From an uncultured Clostridia bacterium (GTDB taxonomy: Bacteria; Bacillota; Clostridia; TANB77; CAG-508): DNA of 54,966 nucleotides. This document shows, piece by piece, positions 17,307-26,806 of this stretch. The position numbers and the translations under genes are program-made. The stretch's first letter is position 1. Every line of letters begins with the position of its first letter. The stretch lies in contig CASCUT010000009.1 in assembly GCA_949155365.1 (NCBI GenBank), positions 1 through 54,966 of the forward strand. The letters run 5' to 3'. The notes beneath the pieces were generated by a model. It was not told the DNA's origin. It saw only the letters and a list, made by a program, of their open reading frames with translations, and searched no databases.

Positions 17307-17993
17307 TTATTCTTTTGCCCAAATAATTAATCTACTTTTAGTATCATCTGTACAAGTGGTTAAGGTAATTTCTCTTCTTCCTTCTGTATCACGTTCTAAG
17401 TGAGTCGAATCTTCTGGGCTTGTGGTATAAATTTTATAAATTGTATAAGTTATCTTTCTTCCTGTTTCATCGGTAATATGTACTTTGTCCCCTTCTACTA
17501 ATTTTTTGTTATTCGAAAAAAATCTTCCATCACGATAATTATGACCCGCAATTGTGGTATTCCCCACTTGATTTAAACCTGGTCCATCATAAATTCCAAC
17601 TGCTACTTCTATTGCTTTTGAACTTGCATCTTCCAATACTGGCGATTGAAAATTAATCGCTGGTATTTCTATCGTTCCTTCCATTGGAAATCCTTTATAC
17701 ATTTTCTTGTTCGAAGTATTACCAGAGGTTATCGTATTTGTTATCGTATTTTCAATTCCAATAATCGGTGTAATCACTTCATTGGTTGCAGTATTATTTT
17801 GTTTTTCATCTTTATCTGCTATCTCATTTTCCTTTCCCTGTGTTTTAAATTGATCTACTGCTGATTCTGCTTCTTGTTTTAATTTTCCATTTCTTACAAT
17901 AATAAATCCTGTAACACCTAATATTCCTACGATTACAATAATTCCTACTATTAATAAAATGGTTAATAACTTCGAATATTTACTCTCAAACAT
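17307..17993 (-). CDS. Sortase (class-D-like)
   Basis: Encodes 228 residues from the second of two nearby ATGs; AAGGAGG abuts the first, so the second is better spaced. N-terminal transmembrane anchor (about 8-30), a variable linker, then a sortase beta-barrel with catalytic His (AGHNYRDG), Cys (TLTTCTDD) and Arg (SRLIIWAK). It cleaves a sorting signal and links the protein to the peptidoglycan cross-bridge. A tandem, near-duplicate, frameshifted sortase follows 21 nt downstream. No obvious LPXTG substrate is encoded in this window. Confidence 0.9.
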   Translation of the reverse strand: MFESKYSKLLTILLIVGIIVIVGILGVTGFIIVRNGKLKQEAESAVDQFKTQGKENEIADKDEKQNNTATNEVITPIIGIENTITNTITSGNTSNKKMYKGFPMEGTIEIPAINFQSPVLEDASSKAIEVAVGIYDGPGLNQVGNTTIAGHNYRDGRFFSNNKKLVEGDKVHITDETGRKITYTIYKIYTTSPEDSTHLERDTEGRREITLTTCTDDTKSRLIIWAKE

Positions 17994-18084
17994 AAAATAC
18001 ATCCTCCTTCGTATAATAGCTCTATTACTATTATATCATAAAGAGAATGTATTTTTCTACATTTTTATTCAAATTTTTCTCAAT

Positions 18085-18501
<417 letters not shown>

Positions 18502-18515
18502 TTATGTTCGTAATT

Positions 18516-20291
18516 TTAAATTTTTAGACCTGTCTCTAAAATTGCTTTAATACGTCTTACTCCTGCAGAACTTGCCTCTTCTTTTTTAATTTTGAAATGT
18601 CCTAGTTCTTTTGTATTTTGGACATGTGGCCCTCCACATAGTTCTTTTGATATATTTCCTATACTATATACAGTAACCACATCTGGATATTTTTCAATAA
18701 ACATACATTCTGCTCCTGAATCAAGAGCCTCTTGTTTGCTCATTTCTTCTACTGTTATAGGAATTTCTTGTTTTATCCATTCATTTACTAGATCTTCTAC
18801 TTTTTGTTTTTCTTCGTCTGTTAACTTGTGGTCACAGTTAAAGTCAAATCGCATTCTTTCTACTGTTATGTTAGAACCTCTTTGATGTACATCTTTGCTT
18901 ATTACTTGTTTTAGTGCTGCATTTAGAAGGTGTGTTGCTGTATGGTATTTTGTTTCTACTTCTCCATCGCCTGCTAAACCACCTTTAAATCTTTGCTCAG
19001 AACCTGCTCTTGACTTTTCTTGGTGTTCTCTAAATTTTTGTTCAAAACCTTCTTTATCTACACTTATTCCTTTTTCTTCTGCTAGTTCTACTGTTAATTC
19101 TAGTGGAAACCCGTAAGTATCATATAATTTAAAAGCTAAGTCTTTATTTAAAGTTGTTCCTTCTAAATTTGCTACTATTTTTTCAAATTCTCTTAATCCT
19201 TTTTCTAGTGTTCGATTAAATTTCTTTAATTCGTTTGTTAAAACATCTAGTATTACTTCTTTATTTTTCTCTAATTCGTCATAGTATTTTGCATATTTTT
19301 CTATTACCATTAATGCTAACATTCTTTCAAAACCGTTTTCTAAGTCAATGCCTATTTTCTTAGCATGGCGTATCATTCTTCTGATTAATCTTCTTAATAT
19401 ATAGCCTTGGTCTGTATTGGATGGTTTTATCCCTGAGTTATCTCCTGAAATGAATACTGCTGTACGGATATGGTCTGCTATTATTCTTATACTTTTTGCA
19501 TTTTCCTCATATGTTGTGTTTGACATTTCTTCTATTTTATCGACAATATCTTTCCATATTGAGGTCAAATAATTATCGTCTACACCTTCTAGGATTGCTA
19601 CTGTTCTTTCTACTCCCATTCCTGTGTCTACATTTTTATGTGGAAGTTCTGTTACTGCCCCATCTGCATTTCTTTCATATTGCATAAAAACATTATTCCA
19701 AATTTCTACCCATCTTTCATCTTCTGGGTCATGTTTTTGTGGAATCGGATCGTTACTTCTCCAATAGAATATTTCAGTATCTGGCCCACATGGTCCTACT
19801 TCACCTGCAATCCAAAAATTATTGTCTTTATCTAAATAACTTATTCTTTCTTCTGGAATACCTAAACTCTTCCATACATTTGCAGACTCTTCATCTCTTG
19901 GAACTTCATTATTTCCTTCAAATACGGTTACTGCTAGTTTTTCTACTGGTATATTTAATACTTTTGTTAAAAATTCAAAACTCCATGTAATGGATTCTTT
20001 TTTAAAGTAATCTCCTAAACTCCAGTTTCCTAACATTTCAAAAAAGGTATGATGTGTTTTATCTCCAATTGCTTCTAAGTCATTTGTTCTAATACATTTT
20101 TGATAATCGCAAAGTCTGGTTCCTAATGGATGCTTTTGCCCCATTAAATATGGTACTAATGGTTGCATACCAGCCGTATTAAATAGTACACTTGGGTCAT
20201 TTTCTGGTACAACTGGTGCAGATGGTATTTGAACATGTCCATTCTCTACAAAAAAATTAATATATAAATCTTTTAAATTTGCCTTCTCCAT
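18516..20291 (-). CDS. alaS: Alanine-tRNA ligase, short form lacking the C-Ala domain
   Basis: Encodes 591 residues against about 870-880 for the usual enzyme. The catalytic core (motif 1 near PSVLFNTAGMQPLV, motif 2 RTNDLEAIGDKTHHTFFEML, motif 3 GMGVERTVAIL), tRNA-recognition domain and editing domain with zinc ligands His450, His454, Cys552 and His556 are all present. The protein stops right after the editing domain, so the oligomerising C-Ala/DHHA1 part is absent. No frame beyond the stop continues the homology, so this looks like a natural short form. No T-box is visible in the 190-bp leader region. Confidence 0.93.
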   Translation of the reverse strand: MEKANLKDLYINFFVENGHVQIPSAPVVPENDPSVLFNTAGMQPLVPYLMGQKHPLGTRLCDYQKCIRTNDLEAIGDKTHHTFFEMLGNWSLGDYFKKESITWSFEFLTKVLNIPVEKLAVTVFEGNNEVPRDEESANVWKSLGIPEERISYLDKDNNFWIAGEVGPCGPDTEIFYWRSNDPIPQKHDPEDERWVEIWNNVFMQYERNADGAVTELPHKNVDTGMGVERTVAILEGVDDNYLTSIWKDIVDKIEEMSNTTYEENAKSIRIIADHIRTAVFISGDNSGIKPSNTDQGYILRRLIRRMIRHAKKIGIDLENGFERMLALMVIEKYAKYYDELEKNKEVILDVLTNELKKFNRTLEKGLREFEKIVANLEGTTLNKDLAFKLYDTYGFPLELTVELAEEKGISVDKEGFEQKFREHQEKSRAGSEQRFKGGLAGDGEVETKYHTATHLLNAALKQVISKDVHQRGSNITVERMRFDFNCDHKLTDEEKQKVEDLVNEWIKQEIPITVEEMSKQEALDSGAECMFIEKYPDVVTVYSIGNISKELCGGPHVQNTKELGHFKIKKEEASSAGVRRIKAILETGLKI

Positions 20292-20485
20292 TTTATTTCC
20301 TCCTCATATCTCCTTAACATTATTTGAAATTATATTACAATTATCCTTAAAAATCAAGGTTTCCTAACAATTATTTATAAATAAAAAGGTACAGATTAAC
20401 TAGATAAAAAATTAATCCATACCCTTCTATTTAATAACTCTAAATGGTTCTTTTTTCTGTTATAAACTTATGGTCTTACTTCTCT

Positions 20486-20797
20486 CTATTTACTCCAGAC
20501 CCCTGCATCTACAACATCATTTAAAAATGTATCTACAAATTCGGTTTGTATTCTTTTAACCTCTTCTGGCGATTCTATTACCCTCGAAATAAGGTCAAAA
20601 CACGCCAAACGCAGTTTTTCGTGTTCTTTTTTGTCAGCCTTCTCTCCTTTTTCACCACAGTATACTACATATCCGCCGGAAGTCTGTTCTAAGCAAACGG
20701 CACCTTCTAAGTATTCTCCTAAAGCATACAGCGCTTTTGGAATCTTATTTGCTATTAACACCTTCCGTAAACTCGTTTGAAAGTCATACCTATTCAT
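20486..20797 (-). CDS. Unknown 103-residue protein, possibly Imm59-like immunity protein
   Basis: Starts MNRYDFQTSLRKVLIANKIP and contains YALGEYLEGAVCLE and GGYVVYCGEKGEK, a layout that recalls Imm59-type immunity proteins (N-terminal helix, AVCLE strand, YY/YC-GEKG turn). The resemblance is from memory and tentative, and no toxin gene stands next to it. AAGGAGG precedes the ATG, a perfect promoter lies at 20847-20875, and a weak hairpin with T-run near 20386-20426 ends the transcript. G/C content is higher than in neighbouring alaS. Confidence 0.6.
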   Translation of the reverse strand: MNRYDFQTSLRKVLIANKIPKALYALGEYLEGAVCLEQTSGGYVVYCGEKGEKADKKEHEKLRLACFDLISRVIESPEEVKRIQTEFVDTFLNDVVDAGVWSK

Positions 20798-20846
20798 AGA
20801 TTTCCTCCTTAATTAAGATTGATTTTACCTACTTAAAACTTTTTAT

Positions 20847-20875
20847 ATTATACCCTATTCCCAGTACTATGTCAA
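20847..20875 (-). promoter_or_regulatory. Consensus promoter of the Imm59-like gene
   Basis: Minus strand TTGACA (20875-20870), 17-nt spacer, TATAAT (20852-20847). Confidence 0.85.
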
Positions 20876-20930
20876 CCACATTCTAAAGTTATTTGTCAAC
20901 CTCATGATAAATTTAACTCCATTGTTGTTT

Positions 20931-22253
20931 CTATTCTCCTATTAATTCTAAATTTTCTTCTTTCTTCACCCTTACTTTTTCAATCATATTTTCCACTTCT
21001 CTATATGGTACTTTTACTACCATATAATTCGTTGTATGCCCTTTTATATAATCTCCCTCTTTTTCTTCAAATAGAACTTCTACTTCTTTTCCTATATACT
21101 TTTTATTGTGTTCTTTTTCATTTTCATTGGATAGTTCTATTAATCTTCTACTTCTTTGCTCTTTTAAATTCCCCTCTACTTGGTTTTCCATAATTTCTGC
21201 TTTTGTTCCTTTTCTTGGTGAATACTTAAATACATGCATCCTATAAAAATTGATATCCTTTAAAAACTGGTATGTCTTTTCAAATTCCTCCTCTGTTTCT
21301 CCTGGAAACCCTACAATTATATCTGTTGTCAGTGCTACATTTGGATATGCCTTTTTTATAAGTTGTGTACTTTTCTTAAATTCTTCCGTTGTATATCTTC
21401 TATTCATTCTTTTTAACGTTTCATCGCATCCACTTTGAAGGGATAGGTGGAAATGGTCACATATTTTTTCAAGCTTTGTCAATCTTTCCAAAAATTCCTC
21501 TGTTATGATTGTTGGTTCTATTGAACCTAAACGTATTCTTTCTATTCCTTCTACTTCATTTACTTTTTCTAACAAATCAATTAAGCGAATATCTTCTTTA
21601 AAATCTTTTCCATAAGAAGCTACATGTATTCCTGTTATCACTACTTCCTTTATTCCTTCTTTTGCTACTCCTTCTATTTCTTCTATGACACTTTCTGGTT
21701 TTCTACTTCTTACATGCCCTCTTGCATATGGAATGATACAATAACTACAAAATCTATCACATCCATCTTGAACTTTTATAACCGCTCTTGTTTTTTCTGT
21801 GTATAATGTTGTACCAAAATCCAAAAATTCCTTTTGATACATTACATCCGTTACTTTCGCATTATTTACCGTTTGCATAGTAACAAATGTCTCATTAGGA
21901 AACGTCCCCAATGAGACATTTTCCTCTATGTAGTCTGCTATTTTATTTTTTTCGTTGGTCCCATATATTAGGTCGATCTCAGGAATCTTTTCTAGTTCTT
22001 CCTTTGCTACTTGTGCATAACAACCACATGCTACTACAATAGCTTCTCTATTTATTTCCTTTACTCTTCTTAATATTTGTCTTGACTTTCTATCTGCCAT
22101 GTTTGTTACTGTACAAGTATTTATGATATAGATATCTGCCTTTTCTTCAAAATTTACTATCTCGTATCCTTTTTTCATAAATTGCTCTATCATGGCATTT
22201 GTTTCGTATTGATTTACCTTACAGCCTAATGTGTAAAATGCTACTTTTTTCAT
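20931..22253 (-). CDS. mtaB: tRNA-t6A37 methylthiotransferase MtaB
   Basis: Encodes 440 residues. Radical SAM methylthiotransferase that converts t6A37 to ms2t6A in tRNAs. The N-terminal UPF0004 domain carries three cluster cysteines (LGCKVNQYET, NTCTVTN, CGCYAQ), the radical SAM core has CDRFCSYC, and a TRAM domain ends the protein. AAAGGAG precedes the ATG. Residues about 111-123 (ENVSLGTFPNETF) are encoded by a 12-bp inverted repeat (21885-21896 with 21910-21921) that also occurs in related form near 35150-35290, suggesting a small palindromic repeat inserted in frame. Confidence 0.94.
   Translation of the reverse strand: MKKVAFYTLGCKVNQYETNAMIEQFMKKGYEIVNFEEKADIYIINTCTVTNMADRKSRQILRRVKEINREAIVVACGCYAQVAKEELEKIPEIDLIYGTNEKNKIADYIEENVSLGTFPNETFVTMQTVNNAKVTDVMYQKEFLDFGTTLYTEKTRAVIKVQDGCDRFCSYCIIPYARGHVRSRKPESVIEEIEGVAKEGIKEVVITGIHVASYGKDFKEDIRLIDLLEKVNEVEGIERIRLGSIEPTIITEEFLERLTKLEKICDHFHLSLQSGCDETLKRMNRRYTTEEFKKSTQLIKKAYPNVALTTDIIVGFPGETEEEFEKTYQFLKDINFYRMHVFKYSPRKGTKAEIMENQVEGNLKEQRSRRLIELSNENEKEHNKKYIGKEVEVLFEEKEGDYIKGHTTNYMVVKVPYREVENMIEKVRVKKEENLELIGE
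21885..21921. repeat. REP-like palindrome inside mtaB
   Basis: Arms AAATGTCTCATT (21885-21896) and AATGAGACATTT (21910-21921) flank a 13-nt loop ending ACGTCCCC. The same ACGTCCCCAAT core occurs at 35277-35287 and, inverted, at 35163-35174. It is wholly within coding sequence, in frame. Confidence 0.55.
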
Positions 22254-22344
22254 TTTCTATTTTTCTCCTTTTTTATCCTTTTTATTTTTCCCTATAAAGG
22301 CTAAAACCTTATATTTTATTCTCTTCACTAGTTGTAATTTGTAG

Positions 22345-23112
22345 TTATCTAATTACTTTTTTTAAAACTTTATTAAATTGTTCTGGTGTGTCCATATTAA
22401 CGATATGTCCTGCCCCAGGAAATTCCACATATTCACTATCTGGCTCTGTTTCGTGCCAAATAACGGATGCTTTCTTTGCCATATCATTATCATATTCTCC
22501 CACTCCAATTAACAATGGATAATCTCTTTTGGGTGTTTTATATTTATTAACTAATTTACCAAGTGTTGCAAGATGTCTAAATGAACTTTTTTTAAATGCT
22601 AAATTCATCTGATAAAATTTTTCTTGTGCTTGCTTTGTATAGGCTGATATTTTTTTATTATCTTCCGCAAATGCTTTTATAGAAAACATTGCCTTTAACA
22701 TCATTTTCATTTGCTGTTTGGTATTTCCTTTTTGTAAACCTTTATCAAAATTATTATTATCATATCCCCCTATACAAGTTAAAGAAGATACTTTGCTTGG
22801 ATATTTATTGGCAAAATCTTGAACTAATACTGCTCCAATAGACACTCCAACCAAATTGATTTTATCTATTTTTTCTATTTCCATAATTTGATTTATATAT
22901 TGTGCTGTATCTTCGATTGCTCCTTTTCCTATTGATTTGCCATGTCCAATTAAATCCATTGTAATAACTCTATAATCTTTAAAATACTCTAATTGCGTAT
23001 CAAAACAAGTATGATTTGCAAATGCAGGGTGTATAAATAGGATGGCACTTCCCACTTCAGTATCATTAATCCAATAATAAATTGAAGTATTTTCTAATTT
23101 CTTTTCCTTCAC
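22345..23112 (-). CDS. Alpha/beta hydrolase
   Basis: Encodes 255 residues from a GTG preceded by AAGGAG about 10 nt away; an upstream TTG would place the ribosome site inside the gene. Oxyanion region LFIHPAFANH, nucleophile elbow GVSIGA, acid in GVGEYDND and catalytic His in GAGHIVN form the fold's usual triad. It looks like a small soluble esterase, lipase or C-C hydrolase with a cap domain (about 125-190). The substrate cannot be told. It lies in the same direction as mtaB but 91 nt upstream of it. Confidence 0.85.
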   Translation of the reverse strand: MKEKKLENTSIYYWINDTEVGSAILFIHPAFANHTCFDTQLEYFKDYRVITMDLIGHGKSIGKGAIEDTAQYINQIMEIEKIDKINLVGVSIGAVLVQDFANKYPSKVSSLTCIGGYDNNNFDKGLQKGNTKQQMKMMLKAMFSIKAFAEDNKKISAYTKQAQEKFYQMNLAFKKSSFRHLATLGKLVNKYKTPKRDYPLLIGVGEYDNDMAKKASVIWHETEPDSEYVEFPGAGHIVNMDTPEQFNKVLKKVIR

Positions 23113-23285
23113 AACTACTCCACTCCTTTTTAATTGCAAGTTGCAAATTTAATACTTTTTTATTTGCTTCGAAATTAATGTTCTACCAATTACTAGTTAT
23201 CGCTCTTATTATAACACTATTCGCAAAAAATGTATACGAAAATAAGCAAAAAATAGTAGGTCAAAAAGTATTTTATAAACCTTTT

Positions 23286-23314
23286 TTGACATTTATGTTG
23301 ATTTATAGTATAAT
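23286..23314 (+). promoter_or_regulatory. Consensus promoter, near-identical to that at 52982-53010
   Basis: TTGACA (23286-23291), 17-nt spacer, TATAAT (23309-23314). The 29-bp sequence differs from the minus-strand promoter at 52982-53010 only within the last few spacer bases (TATAG against TTAAG). Confidence 0.85.
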
Positions 23315-23354
23315 CAAATTATACTATACTATTTTATCAAGAAGGAGATTTACC

Positions 23355-23603
23355 ATGACAACAATAGCAGAGCGTAACATTTTAACTCCTGAAGAAACGG
23401 AGCTTTTAGAGGAAAACTTTTATCTGTTGGTAGAAGACTACAAGCAGAATGGTTCCTTAACTCTTTCTTCCTTGGTTCCTATCCTTGGACGTCCACCGAT
23501 TCTCACCCACACTCATGACATGGATGCCATGTTAGAGGCCATGGACGCCCGTGCTGAATACGGAAATAAGATGCAGAAGATTGAGCAGATTTTCCTCTCT
23601 TAG
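23355..23603 (+). CDS. Unknown 82-residue protein (stand-alone gene)
   Basis: Starts MTTIAERNILTPEETELLEE; acidic, helical, soluble, with a His/Asp/Met-rich middle (THTHDMDAMLEAMDARAE). AAGGAG lies 7 nt before the ATG. It has its own perfect promoter and a strong terminator, and runs against most neighbours. Positions 23461-23520 are 50% G+C, well above the window background (28% at 2701-2760), so the gene is compositionally foreign. No family recognised. Confidence 0.72.
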   Translation: MTTIAERNILTPEETELLEENFYLLVEDYKQNGSLTLSSLVPILGRPPILTHTHDMDAMLEAMDARAEYGNKMQKIEQIFLS

Positions 23604-23608
23604 CCAAA

Positions 23609-23652
23609 GCAAAGAAAAATGAGGGCTCGTCCCTCTTTTTCTTTGCTTTTTT
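23609..23652 (+). terminator. Terminator of the 82-residue protein gene
   Basis: Stem 23609-23625 with 23631-23646 (GAGGG/CCCTC core, one bulge) followed by a T-run to 23652. Confidence 0.85.
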
Positions 23653-23726
23653 CCCAAAAAAGCTTTCTTTTTTCTCAAATCTGCGATATAATAAAAAAGG
23701 AATAATAAAAATTAGGAGGTCTTATT

Positions 23727-24197
23727 ATGTGGGGTATTTGGCTAATCATAGCAGGAATCTGTTTTATCATTGAAATCGCAACGGTAGGTTTTCTTATCTT
23801 TTGGTTTGGAATTGGTGCTTTACTTGCGATGTTAATCAGTTTCTTATTTCCAGCCAACCTATTTTTGCAAACCGCCGTTTTCGTGCTAACATCTACACTA
23901 CTTATCTTCTTTACCAAGCCATTTGTAGAAAAATTCACCAAAAACGACCAAAAAGTAGCAACAAATGCCTATTCCATTATTGGAAAAAAAGCAATTGTAA
24001 CCCACGCCATCGACCCAACCCAAGGACTAGGGCAAATCAAAGTATCTGGTGAACTATGGTCCGCCAAAACAATTGATGGTTCCACCATCGATGAACAAAC
24101 CCAAGTACAAATCATCCAAATAGAAGGCGTAAAAGCCATTGTAGAACCACTAGAAAAACAATCCAAAAAAACAAAAGCAACCACAAATTCATTTTAA
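23727..24197 (+). CDS. NfeD-like membrane protein
   Basis: Encodes 156 residues. Three hydrophobic segments (about 3-22, 23-42 and 46-70) followed by a C-terminal OB-fold domain (about 85-148, IGKKAIVTHAIDPTQGLGQIKV). NfeD proteins partner with SPFH/stomatin proteins in membrane microdomains; an SPFH gene follows at 24559 in the same direction. TTAGGAGG precedes the ATG. Codon use is unusually rich in C-ending codons (ACC, GCC, ATC) compared with genes around it, as is the SPFH gene, so the pair may have a separate origin. Confidence 0.9.
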   Translation: MWGIWLIIAGICFIIEIATVGFLIFWFGIGALLAMLISFLFPANLFLQTAVFVLTSTLLIFFTKPFVEKFTKNDQKVATNAYSIIGKKAIVTHAIDPTQGLGQIKVSGELWSAKTIDGSTIDEQTQVQIIQIEGVKAIVEPLEKQSKKTKATTNSF

Positions 24198-24219
24198 TTT
24201 CGAAGAAATTAAAATGAAT
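24189..24219 (+). terminator. Hairpin at the end of the NfeD gene
   Basis: TTCATTTTAATTTC (24189-24202) pairs with GAAATTAAAATGAA (24206-24219) across GAA. It includes the stop codon. No T-run, so termination is uncertain. Confidence 0.45.
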
Positions 24220-24337
24220 TAAACTTAAATTAAGCTTAATAAAAAATACCAACATTAAAACCATCTCTATCCCATACCAAAAAGCAAAAACAAAAACAAA
24301 AGAAAAAAACCGTACTTAAAATCTATAGAGTAGTGGA

Positions 24338-24514
24338 AAATGTTGTTATCAATTAATTTATGGAATGACGAATGCGATTGGAAGCCTTGTAGCACTTCTT
24401 AAAGAAAAGGTTATGAGGAAGCGCATCGCGAGAGGCTCGTCACCTTTTCTTTTAGAAGTGCTAAAGGCTGGAATGAAGCCGAGGAATGGAATAAATTAAT
24501 TGATAACAACATTT
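24338..24514. mobile_element. MITE-like 177-bp palindromic element
   Basis: Perfect 24-bp terminal inverted repeats (24338-24361 with 24491-24514, outer bases AAATGTTGTTATC). A second inner pair, TAGCACTTCT(T)AAAGAAAAGG at about 24391-24411, has its inverted copy at about 24451-24471. A possible 3-bp target duplication GGA flanks both ends. No coding potential. It lies between the NfeD and SPFH genes, so it probably inserted into an operon. It could also be read as a long structured RNA. Confidence 0.65.
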
Positions 24515-24558
24515 GGAACGGCAAAAAAAATCACCCAAAATAAAAGGAGGAAAAAAAT

Positions 24559-25491
24559 ATGGAAGGATTAATATTTTTAATCGTATTGCTAATCATCATT
24601 CTAATCATCGCCCTAAAAACCATCAAAATCGTAAAGCAATCCGAAGTATACATCATCGAAAGACTTGGTAAATTTCATAAAATCGCCGATGCTGGACTAA
24701 CCATCATCATCCCATTCTTCGATCATGTACGTAGTGTAGTCAGTCTAAAACAACAAACCATGGACATCCCACCACAAGGAGTTATCACAAAAGATAACGT
24801 TACCATCACCATTGATACTGTAGTATTCTACAAAATTACCGACCCTGCCAAAGCAGTATATGAAATTCAAAGTTTAAAAAAAGGTATCGAATACTTAGCC
24901 ATCACCACCATTCGTGATATCGTTGGTAAAATGGACCTAGACGAAACTTTCAGTTCTAGAGACGCCATCAACGATAAGCTAAGAGTTATCTTAGACGAAG
25001 CAACCGACCAATGGGGATGCAAAATAGACAGAGTAGAAATAAAAGACATTACACCACCTGCCGACATTCGTGACGCAATGGAAAAACAAATGAATGCAGA
25101 ACGTAACAAAAGAGCTTTAATCTTACAAGCAGAAGGAGAAAGACAATCCGCAATTACCTTAGCAGAAGGTAAAAAAGAAGCAGCAATCTTAGAAGCAGAA
25201 GCAGACAAAGAAGCAAAAATAAGACGTGCTACTGGTGAAGCAGAGGCCATCAAAAAAGTCGCAGAAGCAAAAGCACAAGAAATTCATATGGTATATGATG
25301 CCATGATGAAAGCAAATCCAAACGACAAATTAGTTCAATTAAAATCTTTAGAAGCCCTAAAAGAAGTAGCTTCTGGAGATGCCAATAAAGTCTTTATTCC
25401 ATTTGATGCTACTAGCACTTTAGGAAGTCTAGGTGCCATCAAAGAAGTAATGAAAGAAGACAAAAAGAATATAAAAAAAGACAAAGAATAA
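24559..25491 (+). CDS. SPFH/band 7 (stomatin-like) membrane protein
   Basis: Encodes 310 residues. One N-terminal membrane segment (about 3-22), an SPFH domain (about 25-190, QSEVYIIERLGKF and TTIRDIVGKMDLDE), then a long Ala/Glu/Lys coiled coil (about 180-260) that drives oligomerisation. It resembles QmcA/stomatin proteins, which form ring scaffolds in the membrane and are typically paired with NfeD, as here. AAAGGAGG precedes the ATG. Confidence 0.94.
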   Translation: MEGLIFLIVLLIIILIIALKTIKIVKQSEVYIIERLGKFHKIADAGLTIIIPFFDHVRSVVSLKQQTMDIPPQGVITKDNVTITIDTVVFYKITDPAKAVYEIQSLKKGIEYLAITTIRDIVGKMDLDETFSSRDAINDKLRVILDEATDQWGCKIDRVEIKDITPPADIRDAMEKQMNAERNKRALILQAEGERQSAITLAEGKKEAAILEAEADKEAKIRRATGEAEAIKKVAEAKAQEIHMVYDAMMKANPNDKLVQLKSLEALKEVASGDANKVFIPFDATSTLGSLGAIKEVMKEDKKNIKKDKE

Positions 25492-25506
25492 AAATTAAAC
25501 AGACAA

Positions 25507-25530
25507 GGGCGTTGCTATTATGCAACGCCC
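25507..25530. terminator. Bidirectional terminator
   Basis: Perfect stem GGGCGTTGC (25507-25515) with GCAACGCCC (25522-25530), loop TATTAT, between the convergent SPFH gene and the 25537 gene. Confidence 0.8.
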
Positions 25531-25536
25531 TATCTT

Positions 25537-25821
25537 TTAACTATAATCTGCTAAAAAAGACCGTATCCGATTTTGATAAGCCTGTAGTTCACTTTGATAA
25601 CGGATTTCCATCCCTCTTACCAAATAATCCACCAACAAACTCAAATTCGAAATATACGTTATCGAGATGTACTTCTTATTCGTCAAAATTTCAAGCTGTC
25701 TTTCTACATCCTTTTCATCTTCCAGTCCTTTTCTCTCCCGATAATATTGATATAAATCATTCACATCTGGAGCCACCTGTGAGTACACTACATTGAAAGC
25801 TTTGTTATAATCATTGCTCAT
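25537..25821 (-). CDS. Unknown 94-residue protein
   Basis: Soluble and helical, starting MSNDYNKAFNVVYSQVAPDV, with a charged middle (RERKGLEDEKDVERQLEIL) and a Tyr/Arg-rich C-terminus. ATGGAGGG lies 7 nt before the ATG. Convergent with the SPFH gene. No family recognised. Confidence 0.65.
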   Translation of the reverse strand: MSNDYNKAFNVVYSQVAPDVNDLYQYYRERKGLEDEKDVERQLEILTNKKYISITYISNLSLLVDYLVRGMEIRYQSELQAYQNRIRSFLADYS

Positions 25822-25960
25822 ATTAGTCCCTCCATTTACTACTGTATTATATTTAATATATTCCTATATTACCATAAAATATCTCTTTTGTCTACCTTTT
25901 TCGACAAAAAGTGATATAAAAAAGGAATGTATCCTACTACGATACATTCTCTTGTTTCCT

Positions 25961-26806
25961 CTATTCTTGAAAATCAACACTTACTTTTCCAACTCCAGCA
26001 TCAATCTCTACTTTGTTTTGTCCATCTCCATATTTTGTATTATCCTCTATTTCTTTATTATCTATGGTAAAACTTCCTAATCCACGTTTTGGCAAAATCC
26101 TATAATCCTGTAAACTTCCTGTTAGCGTTATTCCAAGCCTTCCAATTCCTGCATCAATATCATTCTCTCCCAGCAAAGTCGTATTTTGTATTTCAAATTC
26201 TCCTACTCCAACATCTAAATCTAAATTGTTTAACTTACTGTTTTGAATTACTACCTTTCCAGCACCACCATCAATGTTTGTTCTATGTTCCACCATCAGG
26301 TTCGAAATTATTACATTTCCAGCTCCTACCTCAAAGTCAAAATAATTTGCCTGTAAATCTGAAATACGAACTTCTCCACTTCCAGCTTCTATCTTTATTT
26401 TTTCCAAAAACTGATCCTCTGGTATGGTAATTCTAATTTCTGGTTTATCATACCCTTGATAATGTAGTCTCCAAACCTTATTGTCTTTAATTTGCAATGT
26501 ATCCGATACTTTCTTTACTTCCCATGTTTTGTCTTTATTACTTGCTTCTACTTTCCATTCTTGTCCCTTCTCCATTATTACTGTAGAATATCCTATTTCT
26601 AATTTTAAATTTTTTATGTTTTCTAACTCTTGTTGTAATTGCATTTCTTCCATTGGTGTCACTTCTCCTTTATTTTGTTCTTGCACAACTCCTAGAATAC
26701 TAAGTCCTAGAAAGGTTGCTCCAACAATTCCTCCAATGATATTAATACTTAAGAAAATAGCAAATGCAATTGCAATATATTTAATTACTTTTTGTGCTTC
26801 ACTCAT
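25961..26806 (-). CDS. DUF4097-like adhesin-fold membrane protein
   Basis: Encodes 281 residues. One transmembrane segment near the N-terminus (about 8-36), a short linker, and a repetitive right-handed beta-helix (about 60-281) with recurring GAG.V.I.....N and DAGIGRLGI/DAGVGKVSV rungs, characteristic of DUF4097/putative adhesin proteins. Its ATG overlaps the stop of the upstream LiaF-like gene by 4 nt, so the two are coupled. Such pairs often act in cell-envelope stress sensing; that role is inferred here. Confidence 0.8.
   Translation of the reverse strand: MSEAQKVIKYIAIAFAIFLSINIIGGIVGATFLGLSILGVVQEQNKGEVTPMEEMQLQQELENIKNLKLEIGYSTVIMEKGQEWKVEASNKDKTWEVKKVSDTLQIKDNKVWRLHYQGYDKPEIRITIPEDQFLEKIKIEAGSGEVRISDLQANYFDFEVGAGNVIISNLMVEHRTNIDGGAGKVVIQNSKLNNLDLDVGVGEFEIQNTTLLGENDIDAGIGRLGITLTGSLQDYRILPKRGLGSFTIDNKEIEDNTKYGDGQNKVEIDAGVGKVSVDFQE

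Noticed and set aside
20292-20485. T-box riboswitch upstream of alaS
   Set aside because: No T-box bulge or specifier arrangement could be found, only a weak terminator-like hairpin.
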